A DNA stretch of 64,000 bases from Anaerolineae bacterium (GCA_022841825.1 JALHQT010000007.1:284957-348956); one strand, 5' to 3'. Positions 16,778 through 25,593 are shown, counted from the first letter of the stretch. A program made the numbers and translations. Notes: generated by a model not told the origin, from the letters alone.

Positions 16778-17287
16778 ATGAAGACGAAGAGTGAAAAATT
16801 GCGGCGGGTGGGTTGCGGATGGTTGATCGCTGGCGGGATCGTGCTTGCGCTGGTTGTGGCAAGTCAAATGGGGCAGCGTCCCTCTCCGGATCCCATTGCT
16901 ACAGAAAGCAGCACAGAGGCAGCAGGGGAAATGAGCGACCGCAATGTAATTGCAACGGCAAACGCGCTAGGCGCGCGACTGGCGGTGCTGTGGGAGCAGA
17001 ATCCGGGCGTACGCGAGGTATCGCTGGCGATGGTGTTAGACGATATTGTTCATGGGCAGGTCGTCATTGATGAGGAAGCTCAAAGGGTCGAAACAGCAGA
17101 GGCGCTGGCAACGGCAGCACGGACAGCACTGGTGAGCGCATCACTAGAGTTTTACCTGATCCTTGACGATGGCGACAACGCCCACGAATACCGCTGGTCG
17201 AATGTGACAGACACTTGGATCATCACGCCCCTGACGATGGTCACTCGACAACCTACTCCAGATGATACCTCTGAAGGTAGTGAATAG
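16778..17287 (+). CDS. Hypothetical membrane-anchored protein, 169 aa
   Basis: Not recognised. The N-terminus MKTKSEKLRRVGCGWLIAGGI followed by VLALVVASQ is a single anchor or uncleaved signal. The rest is acidic and polar with a mixed alpha/beta segment (LGARLAVLWEQNPGVREVSLAMV...). It lies on the opposite strand from the two pentapeptide genes and ends at one copy of the intergenic repeat. Lower GC than ftsK suggests it came in with the same island. Confidence 0.6.
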   Translation: MKTKSEKLRRVGCGWLIAGGIVLALVVASQMGQRPSPDPIATESSTEAAGEMSDRNVIATANALGARLAVLWEQNPGVREVSLAMVLDDIVHGQVVIDEEAQRVETAEALATAARTALVSASLEFYLILDDGDNAHEYRWSNVTDTWIITPLTMVTRQPTPDDTSEGSE

Positions 17288-17303
17288 TCCCAAAGGCAGG
17301 GGG

Positions 17304-17445
17304 ATCATGGTTTGCGGTCGCCGCTATCAACCTTTGCCGCATACAGCCGGGCGGCGCGCTCGCTGGTAATGCCGATCCGGATCGCGCCGTTCGTGTGCCA
17401 ATGATGCGCATAGACGTGCGTCGGCAGGTCAATGTATCCGCCTGC
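17304..17445 (-). pseudogene. Possible gene remnant
   Basis: A frame without start reads GGYIDLPTHVYAHHWHTN then GAIRIGITSERAARLYAAK and stops at 17304, with an upstream in-frame stop at 17446. The composition looks protein-like, but no family is recognised. It lies between the island's repeat and the ftsK terminator. Confidence 0.2.
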
Positions 17446-17463
17446 TCACTGAGAACTGCCAAC

Positions 17464-17503
17464 AAAAAGGGGGATGCTGCACCGATACGGCATCCCCCTT
17501 TTC
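17464..17503 (-). terminator. ftsK transcription terminator
   Basis: 13-bp stem AAAAGGGGGATGC/GCATCCCCCTTTT with a 12-base loop, 17 bases after the ftsK stop. T-runs on both sides make it bidirectional. Confidence 0.85.
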
Positions 17504-17519
17504 ATTGAGGATTTCTCCG

Positions 17520-20500
17520 CTACCCGATCACATCGCGCGGCGTACTGCCGCTCTGCGACGGACCGACGATGCCGCGATCTTCCATCACGTCGATCAGCTT
17601 CGCCGCGCGCGTATAGCCGATGCGCAGACGCCGCTGCAAGAGCGAGACCGACGCCTTGCGCAGTTGGCGCACCAGCGCCACCGCCTCGTCGTACATATCG
17701 TCTTCGCCGTCGCCGTCTTCATCGACCATCTCTGCATCATCGCCACGCGACGACGAGACATATGCGCTGGGACCTTCCCAGAAGCTGGTCTGCCCGCCGG
17801 GGCGCTGCCCCCCCATGCCGATGCCCTGCGCCTGACTGCTGCCGCGCCGATCCCCGGCATCCTTCGCCGTCATCTCATCGAGCTTGAAGTCCGTCAGCGT
17901 CAGCCTCCCCTGGTTGGCGAGGTCGGCATCGTCCATCTGCTGCCGCCAGAAGCGCGTGATGTTGTTGATCTCGTTATCCGAGACGAACACGCCCTGCAAG
18001 CGCTGCGGCGCGGGTGAATCGCCGCTCATATAGAGCATGTCACCGCGACCGAGCAGACGCTCCGCGCCCGGCTGGTCGAGAATGACGCGGCTGTCCACGC
18101 TGCCTGCAACGGCGAAGGCGATACGCGCCGGGAAGTTCGCCTTAATGAGACCCGTGACGACATCGACCGACGGGCGCTGCGTAGCGATCACCAGGTGGAT
18201 GCCTGTCGCGCGCGCCAGCGCCGCCAGACGGGTGATGACGCGCTCGGTCTCATCCGGTGCCAGCATCATCAGGTCTGCCAACTCGTCGATGATGACGATG
18301 ATGTAGGGCATGAGCGGCTCGCCCTGCGGCAGATGCTTGTTGTAGTCTTCGATATTGCGCGCGCCCGCCCCGCTGAAGCGGCGGTAGCGGTCGTCCATCT
18401 CGCGCGTCACCCACTTGAGCACGCCGACGATACGTTCCAGCTCGACGACGACCGGCGCGACCAGATGCGGGATGCCGTTGTACGCCGTCAGCTCGACGCG
18501 CTTGGGATCGACCATGATGAACTTGAGGCGTTCCGGCGCGTTCGTCAGCAGCAGGCTGGCGATGATCGAGTTGACGCAGACCGACTTACCAGAACCCGTC
18601 GTCCCTGCAATGAGCAGGTGGGGCATGCCCGTCAGGTCGGCGGCGACCGGCGTGCCATCGACGCCCTGACCGAGCGCGATGCCCAACGGCGACTTGATGC
18701 GCCGGAACTGATCGCTTTCCATCACGTCGCGGAGCTGTACGACAGCAGCCTGGTCATTCGGCACTTCGATGCCGACATAGCCCTTGCCCGGCACGGGCGC
18801 TTCGATACGGATCGACTTCGCGCCGAGCGCAAGCTGCAAGTCCTTATCGAGCTGGGCGATGGCGCTGACCTTGACGCGCGCCTTCTTGCCGCCGCGCGAA
18901 TTCAGATAATCCGGCTCGACGCCGAACTGCGTGATGACGGGACCCGTGCGCACTTCGACCACGCGCCCCGGCGCACCGAAGGCGTCAAGCGTCTCTTCGA
19001 TGGTCTTGGCGCGCTGGAGCAGCATCGCATGATCCAGCTCCTGATCCGACCCGGTCTTGAGCAGCGCACCGAGTTCCGGAAGGCGCCACTCCTTGCGACC
19101 CCGCACACGCGGCGCGGCATCGGCGCTGGCGGCGGGCGGTGGCGACATCGTCGTGATGATCGGTGCAGCGCGTTCCGCAGGCGGCGGCGTAGGGGCAGAC
19201 CCATGTGTCTGCCCGGCTGGCTGCCCGCCCGCACCAGGTGTTGGCGCGACCGATGCCGCAGGCATGGTACGAACCTCACCCCCCAACCCCCTCTCCGTCG
19301 ACGGAGAGGGGGTGCCAGATGCCGCCGGCTTGAGCGGCGATGGCATCGGCAGATCGGTCGCGGGCTTATCCGGCTTGCCGAAAGCAGGCGACGGATTGCG
19401 CGCAGGCGGCGGGAAGCTCGCCTGCCCCAATGGCGGCGGCGTAGGGGCAGACCCATGTGTCTGCCCGGCTGTCTGCCCACCCGCTCCAGGTGTCTGCCCG
19501 GCGGGTGGTGTCGGGCGCGGCGGGGCAGACGGCGCAGGCGTCGTCCCGACAGGACTCGACGGGCGGGCGGGCGCTGCGGACAGCGGCTTCATGCTGCTCG
19601 CCTCGCTCGTCGGCAGGTCATCCTCCAGCTCCTCGTCGTCAATTTCGTTGTGCTGCTCGTCCAGCTTGACGATGCGCGGCGGCTCGCGGCGTTCGCCAAA
19701 CGGCGACGATGCGCCAGGACGCCGGATACTGCTGTTGGCTGCGCTGCTGGCGGGAGCGTCGCCGCCGCCCGGCAGCTTGCCAGAGATCGTCGCCATGCGT
19801 TCCTGCCAGCCGAGCGGCGGCTGCCCGGTCGTCGGCGCGGCGCTGGCTGCGGGCTGGGCATCGGCGGGCGGGACACGTCCTGCCTCTCCCGACGATTCCG
19901 CAGGCGTTTGCCGTGCCACACCCGCGTCGCGCGCCAACCCAGCGTCGCGCACCGATCCAGTGTCGCGCGCCCCCATCACACGCGGTGCAAAGGGATTGTC
20001 CGCCGGGCGCGAAGGCTGCGGCAGATCGCCACGCGGTTTGGCGGGCGGCAGCGCCTTCCAGTCCTCGCTCTTGTCGCCCTCATCGTCGTCATCGAGCATT
20101 GAGGGCAGCGGTTTCGGCGGCGTTGTTGGGGACGACCCAGGTGTCGTCCCGCCCGGCGTTCCAGGCGTCTGCCCGGCTGCCTGTGTCGTCGCGGCAGGGG
20201 GTGCGGAAGTGAGCGGGCGCGGGGTCAATCCCCCCGTCAATCCGCTCGGACGCGGCGTCAGGGACGCGGCGGGGCGGGCTGCTTCCGCTGCGTCGTCCGC
20301 GCTCAGAGCAGGGCGTGCGGGGACTCCATGTGATGTGCCGACTGGACTCGACGCTGCGGGCGGGGTGGGGCGCAGCATGTCCCCCAGGCGCGGCGTCCCC
20401 GTGCCCGGCGTGGGCGTCCCGCCTAAAGCTGGCGGGGGCACACTGACGGGCGCGAGGGGCGGCGGCGCAGGCGTCTGCGCAGGGGCGGTCGAAGCGAGCG

Positions 20501-23072
20501 GGGATGGACGGTCTGTCGCCGCCTCGCTCGTCCCCGGTGCTGTCGCTTCTTTCCTGCCGAAGGTCGGCAGCTTCGGTGCCAGCCCGCCAAGACCGAAGCC
20601 GCGCTTTTCCGGCTTCTCGGCAGATGCATCCTCTTCTTCGGTCGGCGTCAGCGCCTTGACCGCGCTGCCGATCATGCCGCCAGCGATGGCGCTTCCCAGC
20701 CGCCCCAAGCCTGGGCGCTCCTGAGATTTCGTGCGTTCGTCCGGCGTCCCGCTTGTAGGGGCAGACCCATGTGTCTGCCCGCCCGGTGGCTGCCCGCTGA
20801 GTGATTGCCCGCCAAGCGCCGGGCGATTGAAGGCAGCCGGAGCGGATGGCGTGACGGTCTCGCCGTTCATGGTCGCCTGCACCGTGCGCCCACCCGCCGT
20901 GATCGGGATGGCGCGCTGTTCCTGGGGAGCGAGCGGAATCTGCACCGGAACGGGCGACTCGACCGCGCCGGGCAGCAGCGGCTTGCTGCCCGCAGGCAGC
21001 GCCTGTGCCGGGGCGGGCGCGGCGATCTGCGGCTGCGCAGCCAATGCCTGAGCATGTGCGGCAGCCAATGCTTCCTGGCGTTTCGCGCGTTCGGCGGCGG
21101 CACGCACCGCACGCTGACGCGCGCCATCGCGCAGGTTGCGGACGTTGCTCACGACGATCAGCGCCAGCTCTGCCGCGCTCAGACTGAGCGCCAGCATCAA
21201 GCCGACGATGATCGGCACAAACAGCATGACGAAACCGCCCAACTCACCAATGCTGCTGATCAGCCAGAAGTAAATCTCCGCGCCAATCACGCCGCCGCCC
21301 TGCCCGGCGTTATACGAGAGGGGCAGGAAGACCGTACGCAGCGCCAGCAGGTAATCGGCGTTCGCCTCAATCTGGTAGTCGAACGCATCGACATACTGGA
21401 AGATCGCCAGCAGCGACAGAAACAGGATCAGAATGCCGATGACGCGCGGGATTTGCAGCGTCGGGGCATCGTCGCCGAAGTGCCGCAGGATCAGCCAGAC
21501 GCCAACCGCCAGCGCCGCGACCGGGATGGCGAGCGCGCCCCAGCCGAAGAGGTACGACAGGAAGCGGTTGACCTCGCCCGTCAGTGCGCCCTGGTTGGGC
21601 GAAAGGCTGCTGAGGAGCAGCGCCAGCGAGACGACCGTCAGCGCGACGCCGATGATGTCAAGGCGGGTATCGAGCGACAAACCGCCCTGCTCGACCTTGA
21701 CGGGTTTGCTCGTCTTCGCCCGCGCGGGCTTATCGGACTTTTTGCCGAAGGGCAGCGTGAAACGGCTGAAGAAGCCGCCGCTCGCTTTGGCGCTCTTGGG
21801 TTGGGCGGGCTTGCCGCCGCCCGCAGGCATGCCAGTGCTGCCCCCCAGCGGTTGGCTGCCTGGGCGCGATCCGAGCGGGCTGGGCGATGCGCTACCGCCG
21901 CCAAAGCCGCCGGGTTTGGGCGCGCTGGATGCGGGCGGCGGATCGTCTTTTTTGCCAAACGGAAGACGCGCGCCCAAGCCGCCAAGCGCACCCCCGCCGG
22001 AGGGTTTATCGCCCTTGCCGTCGCCATCCTTCTTGCCGAAGGGCAGCTTCGCACCCAGACTTCCGAGCGGGCTGCCACCGCTCTTTTTGTCGTCGTCCTT
22101 CTTGCCGCCGAGACTGCCCAACCCGCCTAAGCTCTTGCCCAAGCCGCCGAGCGCGCCCCCGCCAGAGGGTTTGTCGCCATCCTTCTTGCCGCCGAGACCG
22201 CCCAGCCCACCTAAGCTCTTGCCCAAGCCGCCAAGCGCGCCCCCGCCAGAGGGTTTATCGTCGTCTTTCTTGCCCAAGCCGCCCAACCCAAAACCGCCCT
22301 TTTTCTCTTCGGGCTTGTCGCTTCTGGGTGGGTCTGCTGGGCGATTGCCCAAGCCGCTGCCACCACCTGCGGGCGGGCTGCCGGGCAGGTTCGGGCGTGT
22401 GCCACCCTGACCGCCACCCAAGCCGCTGCCGCCGCCTGCGGGCGGACTGCCAGGCAAATTTGGGCGATTGCCACCGAGGGGTCCCGTGCCGGGAGGGCTT
22501 GCCGGGGGGCTGCCCGGCAGGCGCGATGCGCCGCCCAAACCGCTGCCACCACCTGCGGGCGGACTGCCGGGCAGGTTCGGGCGTGTGCCACCCTGACCGC
22601 CACCCAAACCGCTGCCGCCACCCGCGGGCGGACTGCCGGGCAGGTTCGGGCGATTGCCACCCAGACCCCCGCCCAAGCCGCTGCCGCCACCCGCGGGCGG
22701 ACTGCCGGGTAGATTCGGGCGTGTGCCGCCCAAGCCGCTGCCGCCGCCTGCGGGGGGGCTGCCAGGCAGGTTCGGGCGATTGCCGCCCAGACCCCCGCCC
22801 AAGCCGCTGCCGCCGCCTGCGGGCGGGCTGCCGGGCAGGTTCGGGCGATTGCCACCCAGACCCCCGCTCCCAGTCAAGCCCGATGGGCGCGGCTGCAAGC
22901 CACTACCCGGCGGGGGATTGGTGCGCGGAACGCCGCTGCCGAACGGATTCGAGCCGGACTTCTTCGGCGCGAGGTCATCTTCCTCGTCGTCTAGCTCATC
23001 GTCGTCGAGGTCGTCCAATTCGTCGTCATCGTCGTAATCACGATAATCGTCGTCGTCGTCGAATTTGCTCAT
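17520..23072 (-). CDS. ftsK: DNA translocase FtsK with giant low-complexity N-terminus
   Basis: 1850 residues from ATG 23072 (a longer frame to 23147 is possible), far above the usual 750-1330. Order: an acidic Asp-rich start (about 1-30); seven copies plus one decayed copy of RPNLPGSPPAGGGSGLG (about 60-245); three GALGGLGKSLGGLG units; four or more membrane spans (about 465-645); a roughly 750-residue Pro/Ala/Thr linker; the motor with Walker A AGTTGSGKSVCVN near 1495 and Walker B IIVIIDELADL near 1595; then the gamma winged helix at the end (RIGYTRAAKLIDVMEDRGIVG). FtsK pumps DNA at the septum and aids chromosome dimer resolution. The linker contains in-frame copies of two genome repeats (residues such as GQTHGSAPT and PSPSTERGLGG). 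Its 3' end is duplicated at 14794-14906. Confidence 0.95.
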   Translation of the reverse strand: MSKFDDDDDYRDYDDDDELDDLDDDELDDEEDDLAPKKSGSNPFGSGVPRTNPPPGSGLQPRPSGLTGSGGLGGNRPNLPGSPPAGGGSGLGGGLGGNRPNLPGSPPAGGGSGLGGTRPNLPGSPPAGGGSGLGGGLGGNRPNLPGSPPAGGGSGLGGGQGGTRPNLPGSPPAGGGSGLGGASRLPGSPPASPPGTGPLGGNRPNLPGSPPAGGGSGLGGGQGGTRPNLPGSPPAGGGSGLGNRPADPPRSDKPEEKKGGFGLGGLGKKDDDKPSGGGALGGLGKSLGGLGGLGGKKDGDKPSGGGALGGLGKSLGGLGSLGGKKDDDKKSGGSPLGSLGAKLPFGKKDGDGKGDKPSGGGALGGLGARLPFGKKDDPPPASSAPKPGGFGGGSASPSPLGSRPGSQPLGGSTGMPAGGGKPAQPKSAKASGGFFSRFTLPFGKKSDKPARAKTSKPVKVEQGGLSLDTRLDIIGVALTVVSLALLLSSLSPNQGALTGEVNRFLSYLFGWGALAIPVAALAVGVWLILRHFGDDAPTLQIPRVIGILILFLSLLAIFQYVDAFDYQIEANADYLLALRTVFLPLSYNAGQGGGVIGAEIYFWLISSIGELGGFVMLFVPIIVGLMLALSLSAAELALIVVSNVRNLRDGARQRAVRAAAERAKRQEALAAAHAQALAAQPQIAAPAPAQALPAGSKPLLPGAVESPVPVQIPLAPQEQRAIPITAGGRTVQATMNGETVTPSAPAAFNRPALGGQSLSGQPPGGQTHGSAPTSGTPDERTKSQERPGLGRLGSAIAGGMIGSAVKALTPTEEEDASAEKPEKRGFGLGGLAPKLPTFGRKEATAPGTSEAATDRPSPLASTAPAQTPAPPPLAPVSVPPPALGGTPTPGTGTPRLGDMLRPTPPAASSPVGTSHGVPARPALSADDAAEAARPAASLTPRPSGLTGGLTPRPLTSAPPAATTQAAGQTPGTPGGTTPGSSPTTPPKPLPSMLDDDDEGDKSEDWKALPPAKPRGDLPQPSRPADNPFAPRVMGARDTGSVRDAGLARDAGVARQTPAESSGEAGRVPPADAQPAASAAPTTGQPPLGWQERMATISGKLPGGGDAPASSAANSSIRRPGASSPFGERREPPRIVKLDEQHNEIDDEELEDDLPTSEASSMKPLSAAPARPSSPVGTTPAPSAPPRPTPPAGQTPGAGGQTAGQTHGSAPTPPPLGQASFPPPARNPSPAFGKPDKPATDLPMPSPLKPAASGTPSPSTERGLGGEVRTMPAASVAPTPGAGGQPAGQTHGSAPTPPPAERAAPIITTMSPPPAASADAAPRVRGRKEWRLPELGALLKTGSDQELDHAMLLQRAKTIEETLDAFGAPGRVVEVRTGPVITQFGVEPDYLNSRGGKKARVKVSAIAQLDKDLQLALGAKSIRIEAPVPGKGYVGIEVPNDQAAVVQLRDVMESDQFRRIKSPLGIALGQGVDGTPVAADLTGMPHLLIAGTTGSGKSVCVNSIIASLLLTNAPERLKFIMVDPKRVELTAYNGIPHLVAPVVVELERIVGVLKWVTREMDDRYRRFSGAGARNIEDYNKHLPQGEPLMPYIIVIIDELADLMMLAPDETERVITRLAALARATGIHLVIATQRPSVDVVTGLIKANFPARIAFAVAGSVDSRVILDQPGAERLLGRGDMLYMSGDSPAPQRLQGVFVSDNEINNITRFWRQQMDDADLANQGRLTLTDFKLDEMTAKDAGDRRGSSQAQGIGMGGQRPGGQTSFWEGPSAYVSSSRGDDAEMVDEDGDGEDDMYDEAVALVRQLRKASVSLLQRRLRIGYTRAAKLIDVMEDRGIVGPSQSGSTPRDVIG
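19189..19216. repeat. Family A palindrome inside ftsK
   Basis: GTAGGGGCAGACCCATGTGT and CTGCCC form an interrupted palindrome (GGGCAGAC/GTCTGCCC). It codes for GQTHGSAPT on the minus strand. Confidence 0.8.
19274..19313. repeat. Family B palindrome inside ftsK
   Basis: CCTCACCCCCCAACCCC followed by CTCTCCGTCGACGGAGAG. It codes for PSPSTERGLGGEV on the minus strand, in frame. Confidence 0.8.
19441..19467. repeat. Family A palindrome inside ftsK, second copy
   Basis: Near identical to 19189-19216 and in the same frame, again giving GQTHGSAPT. Confidence 0.8.
20125..20150. repeat. Family A variant inside ftsK
   Basis: GGGGACGACCCAGGTGTCGT then CCC: same layout with GACGAC in place of GCAGAC. 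In frame (GTTPGSSPT). Confidence 0.65.
20755..20782. repeat. Family A palindrome inside ftsK, third copy
   Basis: Same core as 19189 and 19441, in the same frame and orientation (GQTHGSAPT). Confidence 0.8.
22340..22862 (-). repeat. Tandem Gly/Pro repeats in ftsK
   Basis: Seven units encoding RPNLPGSPPAGGGSGLG plus one diverged unit, spaced by short GGG(L/Q)GG linkers of varying length. Nucleotide identity between units is high, which points to recent expansion. Confidence 0.9.
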
Positions 23073-23239
23073 GGGGCGATCCCTGCCATACCAATCGTCA
23101 TCGTAGCATAGCACAGATTCGTCAGAATCCGAATAGAATTTTCGCACAAGAGTTCTATCAAAAACCCACTTGTAGAACTTTCGCCCCTTACAAACATAAA
23201 TTTTGTATAGACGCGCATGAAAGCGCAGGAAAGCGTGTT

Positions 23240-23746
23240 ATGATCGCACTCAATCACTCTCCCATCGATCTATTGCCCTGGAGCGTGGGCGTGTCGGAAA
23301 TTGCTGAACTGCTCTGGCGCATTAATACAGAATACCGGGTACGGCTCTCCAAAGCGCAAAACTCGCTCGATCTCCTGGTGCAGCTTCTGACGATGCGCAC
23401 TGCGGACAGCAGCGCGGAATTGACGACCCTGCACGAGATGCGTGCTGCGCTTCAACAATTGGGGGAAGAGCACCGCGATTGGCGCTATCGTTATTACTAC
23501 GATGCCGATGGTGGGCGACGCATGGTCCAGGACGATCTCTCGGTCAACCGCGCCATTGCCGCTTTCAGCCGGCTGCACAGCCAGCAGCAGCGCACGCTGC
23601 ACCAGCTCTTTGATGTCCTTGACGCGCTGCCGCGCCCGGAAGCGCCGCTCACATCGGTCGCCAATGGCGATCTGTGGAAGCTGACGCGGCAGGCGCTCGC
23701 CGATCTGGCAGGCTTCAGCGACTATCTGCAAATGACCAGTCACTAA
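23240..23746 (+). CDS. Hypothetical helical protein, 168 aa
   Basis: ATG at 23240 follows AGGAAAG at good spacing; the frame is open further upstream only as antisense to ftsK. The protein looks all-helical: IAELLWRINTEYRVRLSKA, then a likely coiled-coil from about 30 to 80 and a second helical part from 95 to 165. It has no membrane span and no recognised domain. It is divergent from ftsK and lies just before the E2-like operon, 144 bases from the preferred E2 start, so it may share that transcript. Confidence 0.65.
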   Translation: MIALNHSPIDLLPWSVGVSEIAELLWRINTEYRVRLSKAQNSLDLLVQLLTMRTADSSAELTTLHEMRAALQQLGEEHRDWRYRYYYDADGGRRMVQDDLSVNRAIAAFSRLHSQQQRTLHQLFDVLDALPRPEAPLTSVANGDLWKLTRQALADLAGFSDYLQMTSH

Positions 23747-23889
23747 CCTCGCTCGCAACCCTACTCCCCCATCCTGCGTAAATGACCGATAGCACCCCAC
23801 GAAAGTGGGGCATCGTTCACAACACCATCGCCGACGGGCAATGGTACAATGAGGCGTGCAGAAGAGACGGATTCAAAGGACGCAGGCAT

Positions 23890-24360
23890 ATGGCTTGGTG
23901 GGGCACACGGAGCAACGTCTCCCCCCGGTTACGGCTGGAAGTCGAAGCGATGCGGGCAACATTCGGCAGCACGTTTCGTCTGGTCGTGCCGACCGGAAAC
24001 GAGCTGCTCTACTGGTTGGGCGTCGTCGATGTCAATCTGGCGACCCTGACGCAGCGCGAGCATTCAGTCAAAATCCTCTACCCAGGCGATTATCCCAACC
24101 GCCCCGCGGAAGCGTATGTGTTGGAGCCGAAGATTTACTCCCAGAAGCACCAGTATGAGGATGGACAGCTTTGCCTGTTCAACCCCAAAGATGGCGAGCA
24201 TTATGGCTGGAATCCGGGTAAATCGACGGCAGTCACGGTCGCAGCGTGGGCAGTCCAGTGGATTTATGCCTATTACACCTGGCGCGTGACGGGCGATTGG
24301 CCCGGCATCGAAGAGCGCGTCGATCCGAACACTCCTCTGCCGCCCAGACGTGGGAGGTAA
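23890..24360 (+). CDS. E2-like (ubiquitin-conjugating fold) protein
   Basis: 156 residues from ATG 23890, chosen because AAAGGA lies 9 bases upstream and the fold starts soon after; ATG 23782 would add 36 residues. The order fits prokaryotic E2 families: an alpha-1 helix (LRLEVEAMRATFG), beta strands, KILYPGDYPNRPAEAYV (the Y-P-x-x-P turn of UBC folds), then GQLCLFNPKDGEHYGWNP with a single candidate catalytic Cys at residue 95. The end, AAWAVQWIYAYYTWRVTGDW, resembles the W...Y..W..TG.W signature of Prok-E2_B-type proteins. Its role would be to carry a ubiquitin-like or other acyl group by thioester. It is first in a four-gene coupled set with JAB-like and E1-like genes. Confidence 0.75.
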   Translation: MAWWGTRSNVSPRLRLEVEAMRATFGSTFRLVVPTGNELLYWLGVVDVNLATLTQREHSVKILYPGDYPNRPAEAYVLEPKIYSQKHQYEDGQLCLFNPKDGEHYGWNPGKSTAVTVAAWAVQWIYAYYTWRVTGDWPGIEERVDPNTPLPPRRGR

Positions 24361-24363
24361 ACC

Positions 24364-25593
24364 ATGTTGGCACGGCGCATTCAACGCCTGGTGCGTGGGG
24401 GCGGCAGCGCGCCCAATCTGGTGGTCGCCCAGCGCGTCATCGACAAGATGGCGGCAGCGGCGGACGCCACGCTGGAAGACGAGACGGGCGAGGCGATGGT
24501 CGGCGTGGTCATCCCCAGCGCCATCCCCGGCGGCGTCCCGACGATCTACGTCCTGGACACCATCGCCCCGGATGAGACGGCGGTGCGCAACTACGCCAAG
24601 TTTGAGCAGGGGGATGACCGCCAGGGCGATGTCTTCCAGTGGTTGTATACCAACTGGGAACATGGGCGCGAAAAATCCCGCGCCTCGCTGATCAGCGCAT
24701 TCACCAACAAGTGGGATGTGCCGCTGCTGCATGTCGGCGACTGGCACAAACAGCCCGGCTACATGATCCATCCGAGCGGCGGCGACCTGATGACCGCGCT
24801 CGATTATCTTGACGACGACGGAGTCGATTTCCTGGTCGCGCCGATTGTCACGCTCGATCACCCGACGACCATCGACACGTCGGGCAGCGTCTCGAACTTC
24901 GTCCTGGTCGCCAAAGGCGATGACTCGGCGATGCGCGTCGATTTCTGGTACATCGACCGGCACAGCATGATGTTCATGCCGATGATGCCCGCCCTCTACC
25001 CGAATGACCAACTGCCCGCGGTCGCGGCATATCCCTGGCACCTCAGCCATCCGAAGGTCGCCGAAGAAGAGTTCGGCTTGATGCAGGATGACGGTCTGGC
25101 GCTCACCATCACCTACTGGAACAGCGATGGCGAACTGCCGCTGGAAGTCTGCCTGCTGATCGGGCGCGTCGGCTCGCCCAGGCTGCTGATCCTGGTCACG
25201 CCCGCCGATTTCCCCAAGCACCCGCCTCGCCTGCGCACAGCGCCGTTCATCCCGATGGGCAGCGGCGATGACATGCAGACCGTCTTCGAGAAGGCGTGGG
25301 CGCAGTCCGAAGCGGTCGATCTGCCCTATGATCACGATAAGCACAAGACGCTGCTGGCGTATATTCATGCGGCGGAAGACAAACTGGGGATTGAGCGAAA
25401 GAAACCCGCACCCTCAACTCCTCTCCCACAGAGCGAGGGGCGTCCGGAGACGACCGAGACGCCGAATGATCCCGTGGGGGCGAGGCACGCCGCGTCCGAT
25501 GTCCCCCTGCCCGCCGATGGGCAACCCCCGATGGCTGCCGATAAGGCGACATCCGATGTCACTCCCGCGCCGACGACGGAGGATGCACCATGA
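24364..25593 (+). CDS. JAB/MPN-like protein with C-terminal UBC/RWD-like domain
   Basis: 409 residues, three bases after the E2-like gene. The N-terminal domain (about 18-160) fits a JAB/JAMM fold: E43 in TGEAMVGVV, then HVGDWHKQPG and PSGGD. Spacing matches the JAMM consensus H-x-H-x7-S-x2-D exactly (128, 130, 138, 141), but the second metal His is Gln130. Activity is therefore uncertain: altered metal binding or a binding-only role. A second domain (about 230-340) contains LEVCLLIG..., then LLILVTPADFPKHPPRLR, whose FPxxPP resembles the UBC/RWD turn. The last 60 residues are a low-complexity tail that may come from a repeat insertion. In known bacterial systems JAB proteins cleave ubiquitin-like fusions or conjugates. 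Confidence 0.72.
   Translation: MLARRIQRLVRGGGSAPNLVVAQRVIDKMAAAADATLEDETGEAMVGVVIPSAIPGGVPTIYVLDTIAPDETAVRNYAKFEQGDDRQGDVFQWLYTNWEHGREKSRASLISAFTNKWDVPLLHVGDWHKQPGYMIHPSGGDLMTALDYLDDDGVDFLVAPIVTLDHPTTIDTSGSVSNFVLVAKGDDSAMRVDFWYIDRHSMMFMPMMPALYPNDQLPAVAAYPWHLSHPKVAEEEFGLMQDDGLALTITYWNSDGELPLEVCLLIGRVGSPRLLILVTPADFPKHPPRLRTAPFIPMGSGDDMQTVFEKAWAQSEAVDLPYDHDKHKTLLAYIHAAEDKLGIERKKPAPSTPLPQSEGRPETTETPNDPVGARHAASDVPLPADGQPPMAADKATSDVTPAPTTEDAP

Noticed and set aside
14907-17517. Complete integrative element
   Set aside because: No integrase, transposase or replication gene is visible in 2.6 kb; only the boundary repeat supports integration.
22340-22862. CRISPR-like array in ftsK
   Set aside because: The repeats are coding, have no spacers and stay in frame with a Gly/Pro peptide.
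23845-23850. TACAAT as promoter of the E2-like operon
   Set aside because: No -35 hexamer at correct spacing; too weak to list as a feature.
23782-23889. 36-residue N-terminal extension of the E2-like protein
   Set aside because: No ribosome site upstream of 23782 and the fold starts after 23890; not excluded.
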